The notes under the pieces: generated by a model
The model's database searches: none
The model's input: only the letters and a program-made list of their open reading frames with translations
What the model was told of the DNA's origin: nothing
Program-made: the position numbers and the translations under genes
Origin: Devosia riboflavina
GTDB taxonomy: Bacteria > Pseudomonadota > Alphaproteobacteria > Rhizobiales > Devosiaceae
DNA length: 64,000 bases
NCBI RefSeq assembly: GCF_000743575.1
Contig: NZ_JQGC01000006.1
Location: 248,001 to 312,000, forward strand
Direction of reading: 5' to 3'
Shown here: piece after piece, positions 8,234 to 16,003 of the stretch
How positions within the stretch are numbered: the stretch's first letter is position 1
Layout of the letters: each line of letters starts with the position of its first letter

Positions 8234-8256
8234 CGCCGGCCCCTGGCCGGCGTTTT
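8234..8256 (+). terminator. intrinsic terminator after ldtR
   Basis: CGCCGGC and GCCGGCG form a perfect seven-base-pair stem with a five-base loop, followed by TTTTCTTA. It separates ldtR from ldtP, so ldtP needs its own promoter. Confidence 0.85.
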
Positions 8257-8292
8257 CTTATTTGTGCCGCAAATCAAAGGCACCCGATTACG

Positions 8293-8306
8293 TGGTTTAT
8301 AAACCA
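8293..8306. promoter_or_regulatory. perfect palindrome TGGTTTATAAACCA upstream of ldtP
   Basis: This 14-base perfect palindrome lies 119 bases before the ldtP start and after the ldtR terminator, so in the promoter region. An MarR dimer such as LdtR would bind such a site. The link is inference. Confidence 0.5.
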
Positions 8307-8424
8307 TTCTTCGACTATGGATGAGGCTGCCCTCATGGTTCACAAGGCGTTGACAGCCGTTGTGGAGCAGGTGCCGGCAATGATAATCGCGCCTATGTGG
8401 CGACAGATTCCTTCGGGTGACGAT

Positions 8425-9693
8425 ATGCGGGTAAATCGACGTTCCTTTCTGCAGACCATGGCCATCGCCGGTGCCAGCACAGCGCTGCTGCCCACCTTGG
8501 CAAGGGCACAGGAAGGCGAGTCGATCTGGGATATGTTCGCGCGCAATCGCGTGCTGAAGGACGCAGACCAGGGCGGCGCCACCGCTGCCGCTGAAGCGCT
8601 GATCTCCACCAATGAGCCGATCCTGTCCTATGACACGGTCTACAACCTGCAGCTCGCCATCTCGCAATACGAGCCCTTCGTCGCTGCCGGCGGCTGGGAA
8701 GAAATTCCCCAGGAAGCCTATGGCCTCAACCTCGGCAAGTCCGCACGTCACGTTGTCAATCTAAAGCGCCGCCTGATTTCCTCGGGCGACATGGCCATGG
8801 TCGAAAACGTCAACGAACTTTTTGACGCCCCGACCGATGCCGGCGTCCGCGCCTTCCAGGCCCGCCACGGCCTGGTGGTCAATGGCCAGGTCGATGAAGC
8901 CACCTGGTATGCCATGGCCGTCCCGGCCCAGCAGCGCCTGCAGCAGCTCTATCTCAATTACACGCGCGTCCAGAACATGGCCGCCAACCTCAACCCGCGC
9001 TATGTCGTGGTGAACATTCCCGCCGCCACCATCGAGGCGGTGAATGACGGCATGGTCGAACAGCGCCACACCGCGGTTGTCGGCCGCGTCGAACGCGCCA
9101 CCCCGATCATGGCCAGCAAGATCAGCCAGATCAACTTCAACCCCTATTGGCACGTGCCCAAGTCGCTGGTCCGCCAGGACCTGACCAAATACATGCTGCA
9201 GAACCCCAATTACCTGACCGAGCAGAACATCTTCATCTATGACGGTTCGGGCAACAAGATCGATCCGCAGTCGATCAATTGGGCCAGCATCACCGATGCC
9301 GAAGTGAACTACATGTATCGCCAGGAGCCCGGCGCCGCCAACTCCATGGGCCACTGCAAGATCAACTTCTACAATCCCTACGATTGCTACCTGCACGACA
9401 CCCCGACCAAGGCGCTCTTCGGCGAAAACGCCCGCTTCCACTCCTCGGGCTGCGTCCGCGTCGATGGCGTCAATCAGCTCGTCAACTGGCTGCTGCGCGA
9501 CAATGGCGATTGGGATCAGCAGAAGGTGGACGCCACCTTCGACTCGCTCGAGCGTCTCGACGTCGAATGCAAGGCCCGCGTGCCGATCCACACCACCTAC
9601 ATCACCGCCTGGGCCAACCGCCAAGGCACCGTCAGCTTCCGCGACGACGTCTACAAGTTCGACGAACAGGGCAAGGTCTCGTTCGACGCTTAA
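8425..9693 (+). CDS. ldtP: L,D-transpeptidase (YcbB-like), LdtP
   Basis: This periplasmic enzyme makes or exchanges peptidoglycan cross-links at meso-diaminopimelate. The ATG at 8425 is chosen because it starts a twin-arginine signal (RRSFLQTMAIAGAS...ALA region up to about residue 30); the open frame runs 75 codons further upstream without family features. A peptidoglycan-binding-like segment (DAGVRAFQARHGLVVNGQVDEATW) lies at about residues 135-165. The catalytic YkuD motif is HSSGCVRVD, with His339 and Cys343. At 422 residues it is of normal size for this branch. LdtR upstream is its likely regulator. A Tat rather than Sec signal is inferred from the double arginine. Confidence 0.9.
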   Translation: MRVNRRSFLQTMAIAGASTALLPTLARAQEGESIWDMFARNRVLKDADQGGATAAAEALISTNEPILSYDTVYNLQLAISQYEPFVAAGGWEEIPQEAYGLNLGKSARHVVNLKRRLISSGDMAMVENVNELFDAPTDAGVRAFQARHGLVVNGQVDEATWYAMAVPAQQRLQQLYLNYTRVQNMAANLNPRYVVVNIPAATIEAVNDGMVEQRHTAVVGRVERATPIMASKISQINFNPYWHVPKSLVRQDLTKYMLQNPNYLTEQNIFIYDGSGNKIDPQSINWASITDAEVNYMYRQEPGAANSMGHCKINFYNPYDCYLHDTPTKALFGENARFHSSGCVRVDGVNQLVNWLLRDNGDWDQQKVDATFDSLERLDVECKARVPIHTTYITAWANRQGTVSFRDDVYKFDEQGKVSFDA

Positions 9694-9699
9694 TACAAA

Positions 9700-9723
9700 A
9701 TCCCCGCGAAAGCGGGGATTTTT
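9700..9723 (+). terminator. intrinsic terminator after ldtP
   Basis: ATCCCCGC and GCGGGGAT form an eight-base-pair stem capped by a GAAA tetraloop and followed by TTTTGTTTG. The hairpin core CCCGCGAAAGCGGG is identical to the REP-like element 60 bases downstream. Confidence 0.85.
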
Positions 9724-9754
9724 GTTTGTAGGGCAGGGGGCTTTCCCTCACACG

Positions 9755-9780
9755 GTGTCATTCCCGCGAAAGCGGGAACC
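9755..9780. repeat. REP-like palindromic element
   Basis: TTCCCGC-GAAA-GCGGGAA preceded by GTGTCA is the form of a very common proteobacterial intergenic palindrome. It shares its core with the ldtP terminator, so the terminator may derive from such a unit. Confidence 0.65.
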
Positions 9781-9865
9781 TCTGTTTGGAGAGTGGTAGT
9801 CCCCCAACTCCCCTCCGCACATTTCCGACTCCTTGCCATCACGAATCCCTGCTAAACTCCTCACA

Positions 9866-10093
9866 ATGATGGAGGTCCCATTGTCGGGCGGGGTTCTTTT
9901 TGAATTCGTGCAAATGGGTCAGGTCATGCGCGTCGCCGCGATAGACGAGGTGACGGGCACTGAAGTCTTTGTCATCACCCCCGTCAGCGCCACGCGCCTG
10001 CAAATGGAGCGCGTCGCCCTCGCCAAGCTCAAGCGCAAGCTCGGCGAACCAGAGGAGACCCGCGAGCCGCCTAAACCAGGACGATATGCTTAG
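9866..10093 (+). CDS. small DUF6898-like protein
   Basis: This small protein (75 residues from the ATG at 9866) contains GVLFEFVQMGQVMRVAAIDEVTGTEVFVI and then LQMERVALAKLKRKL, a pattern I associate with the uncharacterised alphaproteobacterial family DUF6898. The start is uncertain: ATG at 9833, 9866 and 9869 are possible, and a GGAGG lies just ahead of an in-frame TTG at about 9881 that would begin LSGGVLFEF. A compact beta-sheet domain followed by one helix is likely. Function is unknown. The EVE-like gene follows 14 bases later. Confidence 0.65.
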   Translation: MMEVPLSGGVLFEFVQMGQVMRVAAIDEVTGTEVFVITPVSATRLQMERVALAKLKRKLGEPEETREPPKPGRYA

Positions 10094-10107
10094 GAGATTG
10101 GTCGGAA

Positions 10108-10569
10108 GTGCCTGATGTATCGGTGTACGTCTTCTCGTCGAAGAACATTACAAACATTTGGGCGGGCTACGGTGCCGAGACTTGGGCCGTCGCGATTGGC
10201 AGTGAAACCACTAACAAGGGCAAGAAGACCAAAGCGGCGAAGATGCCTGTGGGGTCTTTTGGTTTACTGTACTGCGAGCCTTGGAAAGCGTTCACGGTGC
10301 CGTTTGTGACCTGCTCCGAAGCCGATCCACTCAATACTGAAAGCGAAATCTGGGAGGGGCAATGGATGTTACCCTTCAGGTTTCGAGCGCTTGGCTCCCC
10401 GCGGCATCGCCTGGCTGGCCACGAAATTTTGAGCCTGCCAGGTGCAAAGGAGCGTGGCACTACCAACTATGCAAACTATCTGACCGTCCAAGGTAATTTT
10501 GCTTTCCAACCATCGAGCATCGACCAGCGCGACTGGCATGCGCTGGTTTCACAGTTGGTGGGGAAATGA
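10108..10569 (+). CDS. orphan protein with possible EVE/PUA-like fold
   Basis: This 153-residue protein starts with GTG at 10108, with AGGAG ten bases upstream. I do not know a firm family. The layout recalls EVE/PUA-like domains: an N-terminal IWAGYGAETWAVA strand region, then KMPVGSFGLLYC, FTVPFVTCSEAD and IWEGQWMLPFRFRALGSP, where these domains keep an aromatic cage for modified nucleobases. Codon choice differs from neighbours (for example a TTA leucine and several AT-rich codons), which suggests transfer. It is flanked by a REP-like element and convergent with a BA14K gene. The EVE suggestion is inference by eye and needs a profile search. Confidence 0.6.
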   Translation: MPDVSVYVFSSKNITNIWAGYGAETWAVAIGSETTNKGKKTKAAKMPVGSFGLLYCEPWKAFTVPFVTCSEADPLNTESEIWEGQWMLPFRFRALGSPRHRLAGHEILSLPGAKERGTTNYANYLTVQGNFAFQPSSIDQRDWHALVSQLVGK

Positions 10570-10628
10570 ATTGGAGAACGGAGGCGCTGGGGGGGCAAGC
10601 CCTAGTCGCCCCCGTCAGGTCGCTACGC

Positions 10629-11078
10629 CTAAAGCCGGCACTCGTGGCGAACGCCATCGAAGCCCAGGAACGTATTGGTTTCCTCGTCGTAGGACCGATA
10701 GCGGTCATAGCAGGCCTGCACATGCGCATCGTAGCCGCTTGCGCGTCCCACGACGACATCGCCATTATTATTCGCCCCATTGGCGATGATCGAACCCAGC
10801 GCCGCACCAAAGGTGAAGCCCAGGATACCGGTCGAAATGCTGTCTATGGGCGCACGGCGCGTGCTGTAAAAGCGCTGATAGTCCCGATCGCGCCAATTGC
10901 CCCGATAGAAACTGTTACAGTCCGGGTCTGACGGATAGCGGTCGCAATAGGTCTCGATCACCTGATACCGCTGGCCAAAGCTCATCGAAAACGATTGGGC
11001 CTGCGCCGGAACCACGCTGCCGATCGCGGTTACGGCAGTCAGGGCAACGGCGCTAAGCATATAAGTAAGTTTATTCAT
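10629..11078 (-). CDS. BA14K-like secreted protein, copy 1
   Basis: This 149-residue protein has a Sec signal peptide (cleavage after AQAQ, about residue 28), two cysteines in ETYCDRYPSDPDCNSF, a glycine-rich hydrophobic segment (about residues 83-100) and the BA14K C-terminal signature CYDRYRSYDEETNTFLGFDGVRHEC. BA14K proteins of Brucella and rhizobia are cell-envelope or exported antigens, some with lectin-like activity. A paralogue with the same layout lies at 12278-12724 on the same strand, and an acyltransferase gene lies between them on the opposite strand. Confidence 0.85.
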   Translation of the reverse strand: MNKLTYMLSAVALTAVTAIGSVVPAQAQSFSMSFGQRYQVIETYCDRYPSDPDCNSFYRGNWRDRDYQRFYSTRRAPIDSISTGILGFTFGAALGSIIANGANNNGDVVVGRASGYDAHVQACYDRYRSYDEETNTFLGFDGVRHECRL

Positions 11079-11111
11079 CTCGCTACTCCCGGGCCTTGGC
11101 CCGCCAATGCT

Positions 11112-11125
11112 ATTGACATGTCAAT
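11112..11125. promoter_or_regulatory. perfect palindrome ATTGACATGTCAAT between BA14K gene and acyltransferase
   Basis: This is a 14-base perfect palindrome in the divergent promoter region, 33 bases upstream of the BA14K start and 87 bases upstream of the acyltransferase start. It also contains TTGACA, so it may overlap a -35 box and act as an operator. Confidence 0.5.
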
Positions 11126-11214
11126 GTCCAGACAGGGCCACTGGTTGCGGCGAAGCCCAGCATTTGACCAGCCGGGATGGATCGAAGGAACCGATAGTCG
11201 ATGGCGCATCGATC

Positions 11215-12261
11215 ATGACGAGGAATGCGGGCCGCCTTGATTGGGTCGATGCAGCACGTGGCATTGGCATAGTGCTTGTCGTCTTCGGCCATGTCTGGCG
11301 CGGGCTGTGGCAGGCCGAAATCTTGACCGACGCCGCGCTCTATGCCGGCGTCGATGCCGCCATTTATCTCTTTCACATGCCGCTGTTTTTCCTCGTTTCC
11401 GGCATGTTCTTCGAAAAGTCGGTGCTGCGCGACGGAGCGGTCATTTCCATCTTCAAGCGCTGCGAGTCTCTGCTCTATCCGCTTCTGCTCTGGTCCTGGA
11501 TCCTTGCCGCCTTCCTGCTGCTGGCCGGCTCGTTCACCACGCGCGAAGCGATCTCGCCAATGGACGCGCTGCTCTTTCCTTTCCCACCCAAGGACATCTT
11601 CTGGTTCCTCTGGGCGCTGTTTGTCATTCAGGTCGTTTGCATGTTGCTGGCCCGGGCTTCGACAGCGATCTTCGTCGCTGTCCTGATCCTGTCCTTCGCC
11701 GCCGCGGCCATCCAGCCCATGCTTGCCGGCGCCGACCTACTGGGCGGCGCTGCCGCCAACCTGCCATTCTTCCTGTTTGGCGTACTCATCACGCGTCGAG
11801 ATATCTTCGGGCTGAAGCAGGACGCGCGGACGGGAATTTTGGGTTCAGCGGTGTTCGGGCTTAGCGCAACTGCCGCCGTCCTCTTCGGACTCCAACCGGC
11901 GCCGCTCGGCACTCTATTCAGCCTCGTCGCCACGCTCGGCTTCTGCGCCATGGTCTATGGCTTCTCCCCGAGGATACCCGCAGGCATCATGGGTATAGCC
12001 ACCTATCTCGGCGCCACTTCCATGGCGATCTACGTCATGCACGTCATCCCCGAGGCCGCGACGCGCATTGGTCTCGTCAAGCTCGGCGTCGACGCCGTCT
12101 GGCTGCATGTCATTGTGGGGACTTTGGCGGGCGTAGGGCCTCCGCTGCTCGCCTATGCCGTGCTGCAACGGCTCGGCCTGTTGCGCGTCTTCGCGCTCGG
12201 TCGCGATCGCCGCCGCTTAGCCCAAGCGCAACCTGGCGAGCTGGAGCCACGAAAGCCCTAG
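11215..12261 (+). CDS. acyltransferase family 3 membrane protein
   Basis: This 348-residue inner-membrane protein belongs to the acyltransferase-3 family (OafA/NodX-like), which adds acetyl or other acyl groups to sugars of surface polysaccharides. The start RLDWVDAARGIGIVLVVFGHVWRG carries the usual catalytic-region His, and YLFHMPLFFLVSGMFF gives the second conserved His-containing motif. About ten hydrophobic helices follow. ATG at 11215 is chosen; the upstream frame extension crosses the palindromic promoter element. Its acceptor is unknown, but both neighbours are BA14K proteins, which suggests an envelope role. Confidence 0.85.
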   Translation: MTRNAGRLDWVDAARGIGIVLVVFGHVWRGLWQAEILTDAALYAGVDAAIYLFHMPLFFLVSGMFFEKSVLRDGAVISIFKRCESLLYPLLLWSWILAAFLLLAGSFTTREAISPMDALLFPFPPKDIFWFLWALFVIQVVCMLLARASTAIFVAVLILSFAAAAIQPMLAGADLLGGAAANLPFFLFGVLITRRDIFGLKQDARTGILGSAVFGLSATAAVLFGLQPAPLGTLFSLVATLGFCAMVYGFSPRIPAGIMGIATYLGATSMAIYVMHVIPEAATRIGLVKLGVDAVWLHVIVGTLAGVGPPLLAYAVLQRLGLLRVFALGRDRRRLAQAQPGELEPRKP

Positions 12262-12277
12262 CCCGCCAAATGCGATT

Positions 12278-12724
12278 TCAAAGCGTGCAAGGGTGGCGGA
12301 TATCGTCATAGCCCATGAACGTATCGGTCCGCTCGTCATAGGATTTGTAGCGCTGATAGCACCGCGCCACGTGGCCGCTGTCGCGTCGCGTATAGGTCGG
12401 CGGCGGGCTCGTATTCTGGCTCTTGTTGCTGTTGGCAATGGCGCCGCCGATGATCGCGCCGATCGCCAGACCCAGAATACCGGCAACCAGCGGATCGAGG
12501 TCGCTGCGGTTGCGATAATAGAAGGTGTCGTAGTCCCGCGCGTTCCAGAACCACCAGCCATTGCAGTCGGGATCCTGCGGAAAGCGCTGGCAATAGCTTT
12601 GGACAACCTGCTTGCGCTGGTCGAAGCTCAGCGAATTGTCCTGGGCCTGTGCCGGCACAAAGGTGGAAATTGACAATAGGCCGGTCATGGCAATAGCGGT
12701 CAATTTGGTCACGAGCGGTTTCAT
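12278..12724 (-). CDS. BA14K-like secreted protein, copy 2
   Basis: This is a paralogue of the protein at 10629-11078. The 148 residues comprise a signal peptide ending near VPAQAQ, the cysteine pair in QSYCQRFPQDPDCNGW, a hydrophobic glycine-rich stretch (LVAGILGLAIGAIIGGAIAN), and the C-terminal signature CYQRYKSYDERTDTFMGYDDIRHPC. Two of four cysteines flank the N-terminal domain and two the C-terminal domain, as in copy 1. It ends 16 bases from the stop of the convergent acyltransferase. Confidence 0.85.
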   Translation of the reverse strand: MKPLVTKLTAIAMTGLLSISTFVPAQAQDNSLSFDQRKQVVQSYCQRFPQDPDCNGWWFWNARDYDTFYYRNRSDLDPLVAGILGLAIGAIIGGAIANSNKSQNTSPPPTYTRRDSGHVARCYQRYKSYDERTDTFMGYDDIRHPCTL

Positions 12725-13114
12725 TGATCCCTCCTGGATGATCGCACTCCGTGGCCATCAGAATGGATGCAGCTTCTCTAGAAAGGGTTCGCCAGCGTGG
12801 TGAAAGTACCGCGCCGGAACTCGCTAAAATGCAATATTTTGAGTGTTGATAGTAAGTTGTCTTGCCGCTTGCAGGGCCTTCACACGGCTGCCGCTTTGAG
12901 CCATATTCACCCCGTTCGCGCGACTGGCGAGAAAGAGATGGGCAACCATCGGGAAACGCGAACCTCAGAGAGCCGCTCGCCTGGGCAACCCATCCACGAT
13001 CAGGGGGAGCCCCATGGATCCAGTACATATGTATCGGACTTGGATTTGCGCTACTCGCCGTGATAAAGGCACCGCCATGCCGGTCACCCTGGTCCTTTGT
13101 GAGGAAATCGTCGC
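12725..13114. other. 390-base regulatory gap between BA14K copy 2 and glyA
   Basis: The first half is AT-rich around 12820-12870 and probably holds the promoters of both divergent genes. The second half holds the ZTP riboswitch (12908-12992) and a leader of about 120 bases before glyA, with a small GGGG/CCCC hairpin near 13003-13013, a palindrome TACATATGTA at 13024-13033, and AAAGG/CCTTT pairing next to the glyA ribosome site. No convincing coding frame was seen. Confidence 0.6.
12908..12992 (+). ncRNA. ZTP (pfl) riboswitch controlling glyA
   Basis: The aptamer matches the pfl/ZTP motif, which binds ZTP/ZMP, the purine-pathway intermediates that build up when 10-formyl-tetrahydrofolate is short. 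Conserved parts in order are CGCGACTGGCGA (12918-12930), a short hairpin ATGG-GCAA-CCAT (12938-12949), CGGGAAACGCG (12950-12960), which pairs back to the first part, and the pseudoknot-forming segment CGCCTGGGCAA (12978-12988). It is the leader of glyA, a known target class, so glycine hydroxymethyltransferase (one-carbon supply) should rise when ZTP accumulates. Translation control is likely, because no clear terminator follows. Confidence 0.9.
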
Positions 13115-14413
13115 ATGAGCGCTGCCACTTCTACCCCGCTCTTTCCCCATTTCTTTTCCGCTGCGGTTGCTGAAACCGACCCGGAAATCGCACGGGCAAT
13201 TCAGGACGAACTCGGTCGCCAGCAGAGCGAAATCGAGCTGATCGCCTCGGAAAACATCGTTTCCCAGGCCGTGCTCGAAGCCCAGGGTTCGGTGCTGACC
13301 AACAAGTATGCCGAAGGCTACCCGGGCAAGCGCTACTACGGCGGCTGCCAGTATGTCGACGTTGCTGAATCCCTCGCCATCGAGCGCGCCAAGCAGCTCT
13401 TCGGCGTGGCCTTTGCCAACGTCCAGCCCAATTCCGGTTCCCAGGCCAATCAGGGCGTCTATCAAGCCCTGATCCAGCCCGGCGACACCATTCTCGGCAT
13501 GTCGCTCGATGCCGGTGGTCACCTGACCCACGGCGCCAAGCCCAACCAGTCTGGAAAATGGTTCAACGCCATCCAGTACGGCCTGCGCAAGCAGGACGGC
13601 CGCGTCGACATGGACCAGGTCCGTCAGCTCGCCCGCGAGCATAGCCCCAAGATGATCGTCGCCGGTTTCTCGGCCTATTCGCGCATCATGGACTGGGCCG
13701 AGTTCCGCGCCATTGCCGATGAAGTCGGCGCGATCCTTTTCGTCGATATGGCCCACGTTGCCGGTCTCGTCGCCGGCGGTGTGTACCCGAGCCCCTTCCC
13801 CCACGCCCACGTCGCCACGACGACGACGCACAAAACCCTGCGCGGCCCGCGCGGCGGCCTGATCCTCACCAACGATGAGGACATCGCCAAGAAGATCAAT
13901 TCGGCCATTTTCCCGGGCATCCAGGGCGGCCCGCTGATGCACGTCATCGCGGCCAAGGCCGTGGCCTTCAAGGAAGCGCTGCAGCCCGAGTTCAAGCTCT
14001 ACGCCCAGCAGGTCGTGGCCAATGCCCAGATCCTCGCCGAAACCCTCGTCAAGGGTGGCGTCGACATCGTCTCGGGCGGCACGGACAACCACCTGATGCT
14101 GGTCGACCTCCGCCCCAAGGGCCTCACCGGCAAGGCGACCGAAACCGCCCTCGGCCGCGCCCACATCACCTGCAACAAGAATGCCGTGCCCTTCGATCCG
14201 GAAAAGCCCGCGATTACTTCGGGCGTGCGTCTCGGCACCCCGGCCGGCACCTCGCGCGGCTTCGGCACCGAAGAGTTCAAGCTTGTGGGCGAATACATCA
14301 TCGAAGTGCTCGATGGCCTCAAGACCAATGGCGATGACAATAACGGCGCCGTCGAAGCCGAAGTCCGCGCCAAGGTAAAGACGCTGACCGACCGCTTCCC
14401 CATCTACGGCTGA
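13115..14413 (+). CDS. glyA: serine hydroxymethyltransferase
   Basis: GlyA interconverts serine plus tetrahydrofolate with glycine plus 5,10-methylene-tetrahydrofolate; it uses pyridoxal phosphate in the cytoplasm. The 432 residues are of usual length. The PLP lysine is Lys240 in [14 protein letters not shown]; other family motifs are [19 protein letters not shown] and [16 protein letters not shown] site precedes the ATG at 13115. It is the first gene of a likely glyA-nrdR-ribH-nusB operon and is preceded by a ZTP riboswitch. Confidence 0.97.
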   Translation: MSAATSTPLFPHFFSAAVAETDPEIARAIQDELGRQQSEIELIASENIVSQAVLEAQGSVLTNKYAEGYPGKRYYGGCQYVDVAESLAIERAKQLFGVAFANVQPNSGSQANQGVYQALIQPGDTILGMSLDAGGHLTHGAKPNQSGKWFNAIQYGLRKQDGRVDMDQVRQLAREHSPKMIVAGFSAYSRIMDWAEFRAIADEVGAILFVDMAHVAGLVAGGVYPSPFPHAHVATTTTHKTLRGPRGGLILTNDEDIAKKINSAIFPGIQGGPLMHVIAAKAVAFKEALQPEFKLYAQQVVANAQILAETLVKGGVDIVSGGTDNHLMLVDLRPKGLTGKATETALGRAHITCNKNAVPFDPEKPAITSGVRLGTPAGTSRGFGTEEFKLVGEYIIEVLDGLKTNGDDNNGAVEAEVRAKVKTLTDRFPIYG

Positions 14414-14433
14414 TCTGAAAGGGCCACATAAGG

Positions 14434-14913
14434 ATGCGCTGCCCCTATTGTGGCAATGACGATACCCAGGTGAAGGATAGCCGCCCGACCGAAGATTCGG
14501 GCGCTATCCGCCGCCGCCGCGTGTGCAATGCCTGCGGCGGCCGCTTCACCACCTTCGAGCGCGTGCAATTGCGCGATCTCACCGTGGTCAAGAAGACGGG
14601 CCGAAAAGTCCCCTTCGACCGCGAAAAGCTCACCCGCTCGGTCAACACGGCGCTGCGCAAGCGCTCAGTCGATCCCGAGCGCGTCGAGCGCATGATTTCG
14701 GGCATCGTCCGCCAGCTCGAAAGCCTTGGCGACGTTGAAATCACCTCCGACCAGATCGGCGAATATGTGATGGTGGGCCTCAAGGGCCTCGACCACGTCG
14801 CCTTTGTGCGCTTTGCCTCGGTCTACAAGAATTTCGCCGATCCCGACGATTTCCGCGATTTCCTCGCCGAGCTTGATTCCGACGCGAATACGCCCCTTCC
14901 CGAAGACGATTGA
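14434..14913 (+). CDS. nrdR: transcriptional repressor NrdR
   Basis: NrdR represses ribonucleotide reductase genes in response to ATP/dATP. The 159-residue protein has an N-terminal zinc ribbon with Cys3, Cys6, Cys31 and Cys34 (MRCPYCGN and CNACGGRF) and an ATP-cone domain (about residues 49-139, [18 protein letters not shown]). It starts 20 bases after glyA, in the order seen across Hyphomicrobiales. No ribonucleotide reductase gene is in the window. Confidence 0.95.
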   Translation: MRCPYCGNDDTQVKDSRPTEDSGAIRRRRVCNACGGRFTTFERVQLRDLTVVKKTGRKVPFDREKLTRSVNTALRKRSVDPERVERMISGIVRQLESLGDVEITSDQIGEYVMVGLKGLDHVAFVRFASVYKNFADPDDFRDFLAELDSDANTPLPEDD

Positions 14914-14983
14914 TCTAGTCTCGCCTTGCTCGCCGTTGCGGGGCGGACTATGGGGTTGGATAGCAAAGGCAAGGATGTCTGCT

Positions 14984-15457
14984 ATGGATTCTTACGGCGA
15001 ACGCTTTTCGATCGAGCCCAATTCGGCTGCGGGTCTGCATTTCCTCATCGTCGAGGGCAGGGCCTATCCCGGCATTGCCGACGAGATGAAGGCCGGTGCC
15101 AGCGCCGCCCTCAAGGCCGCCGGCGCCACCTTTGACGTCATCGCCGTCCCAGGCGCCATGGAAGTGCCCGTCGGCGTTGCCATGGCCCTCGAAACCGACA
15201 ATTACGACGGCTTCGTCGCCCTCGGCTGCGTTATCCGCGGCCAGTCCAATCACTATGTTTCCGTCGCCAGCGAAAGCATCCGCGCCCTTGCCGAACTGGC
15301 AGTGGTCGATGCCCTGCCGCTCGGCATCGGCATTCTTACGGTCGAGAACGAAGGCCAGGCCTGGACCCGCGCCCGCGTCGCCGATGGCGATCGTGGTGGC
15401 GATGCCGCCCGCGCCGCCCTTGCTCTCGCCGCTCTCAAGGCAAAGTTGAACGCATAA
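14984..15457 (+). CDS. ribH: 6,7-dimethyl-8-ribityllumazine synthase
   Basis: RibH joins 5-amino-6-ribitylaminouracil with dihydroxybutanone phosphate to make lumazine, the precursor of riboflavin. The 157-residue protein has PGAMEVPVGVAMAL, GCVIRGQSNHYVSVASES (with the catalytic His) and GILTVENEGQAW. Two close starts are possible, 14975 and 14984; the second has AAGGA eight bases upstream and matches the family start. The usual neighbours ribD and ribE of related genomes are missing between nrdR and ribH. nusB follows directly. Confidence 0.93.
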   Translation: MDSYGERFSIEPNSAAGLHFLIVEGRAYPGIADEMKAGASAALKAAGATFDVIAVPGAMEVPVGVAMALETDNYDGFVALGCVIRGQSNHYVSVASESIRALAELAVVDALPLGIGILTVENEGQAWTRARVADGDRGGDAARAALALAALKAKLNA

Positions 15458-15949
15458 ATGACTGATACGCCCCCCATCCCGAACAATTCGCGTCCAGCCA
15501 ACCAGCGCGGCGCCGCCCGCCTCGCGGCTGTCCAGGCGCTCTACCAGATGGATGTGGGGCGCCAGACGCTGGAAGACACGCTGGCCCAGTTCAGCGCCTT
15601 CCATCTCGGCCGTGAGGTCGAGGGCGAACAATATCTGCCCGCCGACGCCGATTTCTTCGGCCAGATCGTCCGCGGCGTCACCAAGAACCAGCTCGAGATC
15701 GACCCGGCAATCGACAAGGCGCTGGCCGAAGACTGGCCGATCGATCGCATCGATTCCACGCTCCGTGCCATCCTCCGCGCCGCCGCCTTCGAACTCCTGC
15801 GTCGTCGAGATATTCCGGCCCGCGTGGTCATCACCGAATATGTCGACGTCGCCCGCGCCTTCTTCGAAGAAGACGCCTCCGGCATGGTCAACGCTGCGCT
15901 TGATTCCATCGCCCGGACCGCCGGCGTGGATTTGGAAAAGAAGAGCTGA
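15458..15949 (+). CDS. nusB: transcription antitermination factor NusB
   Basis: NusB with NusE binds boxA RNA and prevents early termination in rRNA operons. The 163-residue all-helical protein starts with a disordered tail, then RGAARLAAVQALYQMDVG, and ends with RRDIPARVVITEYVDVARAFFEEDASGMVNAALDSI, the family signature region. The ATG directly follows the ribH stop (TAAATG), which indicates translational coupling. The operon then runs into a repeat-rich gap. Confidence 0.95.
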   Translation: MTDTPPIPNNSRPANQRGAARLAAVQALYQMDVGRQTLEDTLAQFSAFHLGREVEGEQYLPADADFFGQIVRGVTKNQLEIDPAIDKALAEDWPIDRIDSTLRAILRAAAFELLRRRDIPARVVITEYVDVARAFFEEDASGMVNAALDSIARTAGVDLEKKS

Positions 15950-16003
15950 CCACAGGTCTGGCCTCAGGCCTTCTCACAAAGTTTTGGCGCACTCGGTGCG
16001 GCA

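Noticed and set aside
12797..13063. 88-codon frame overlapping the glyA leader
   Set aside because: It runs through the ZTP aptamer, has no family match or ribosome site, and ends before glyA.
12725..13114. Glycine or tetrahydrofolate riboswitch upstream of glyA
   Set aside because: The conserved parts of those classes are absent, while those of the ZTP class are all present.
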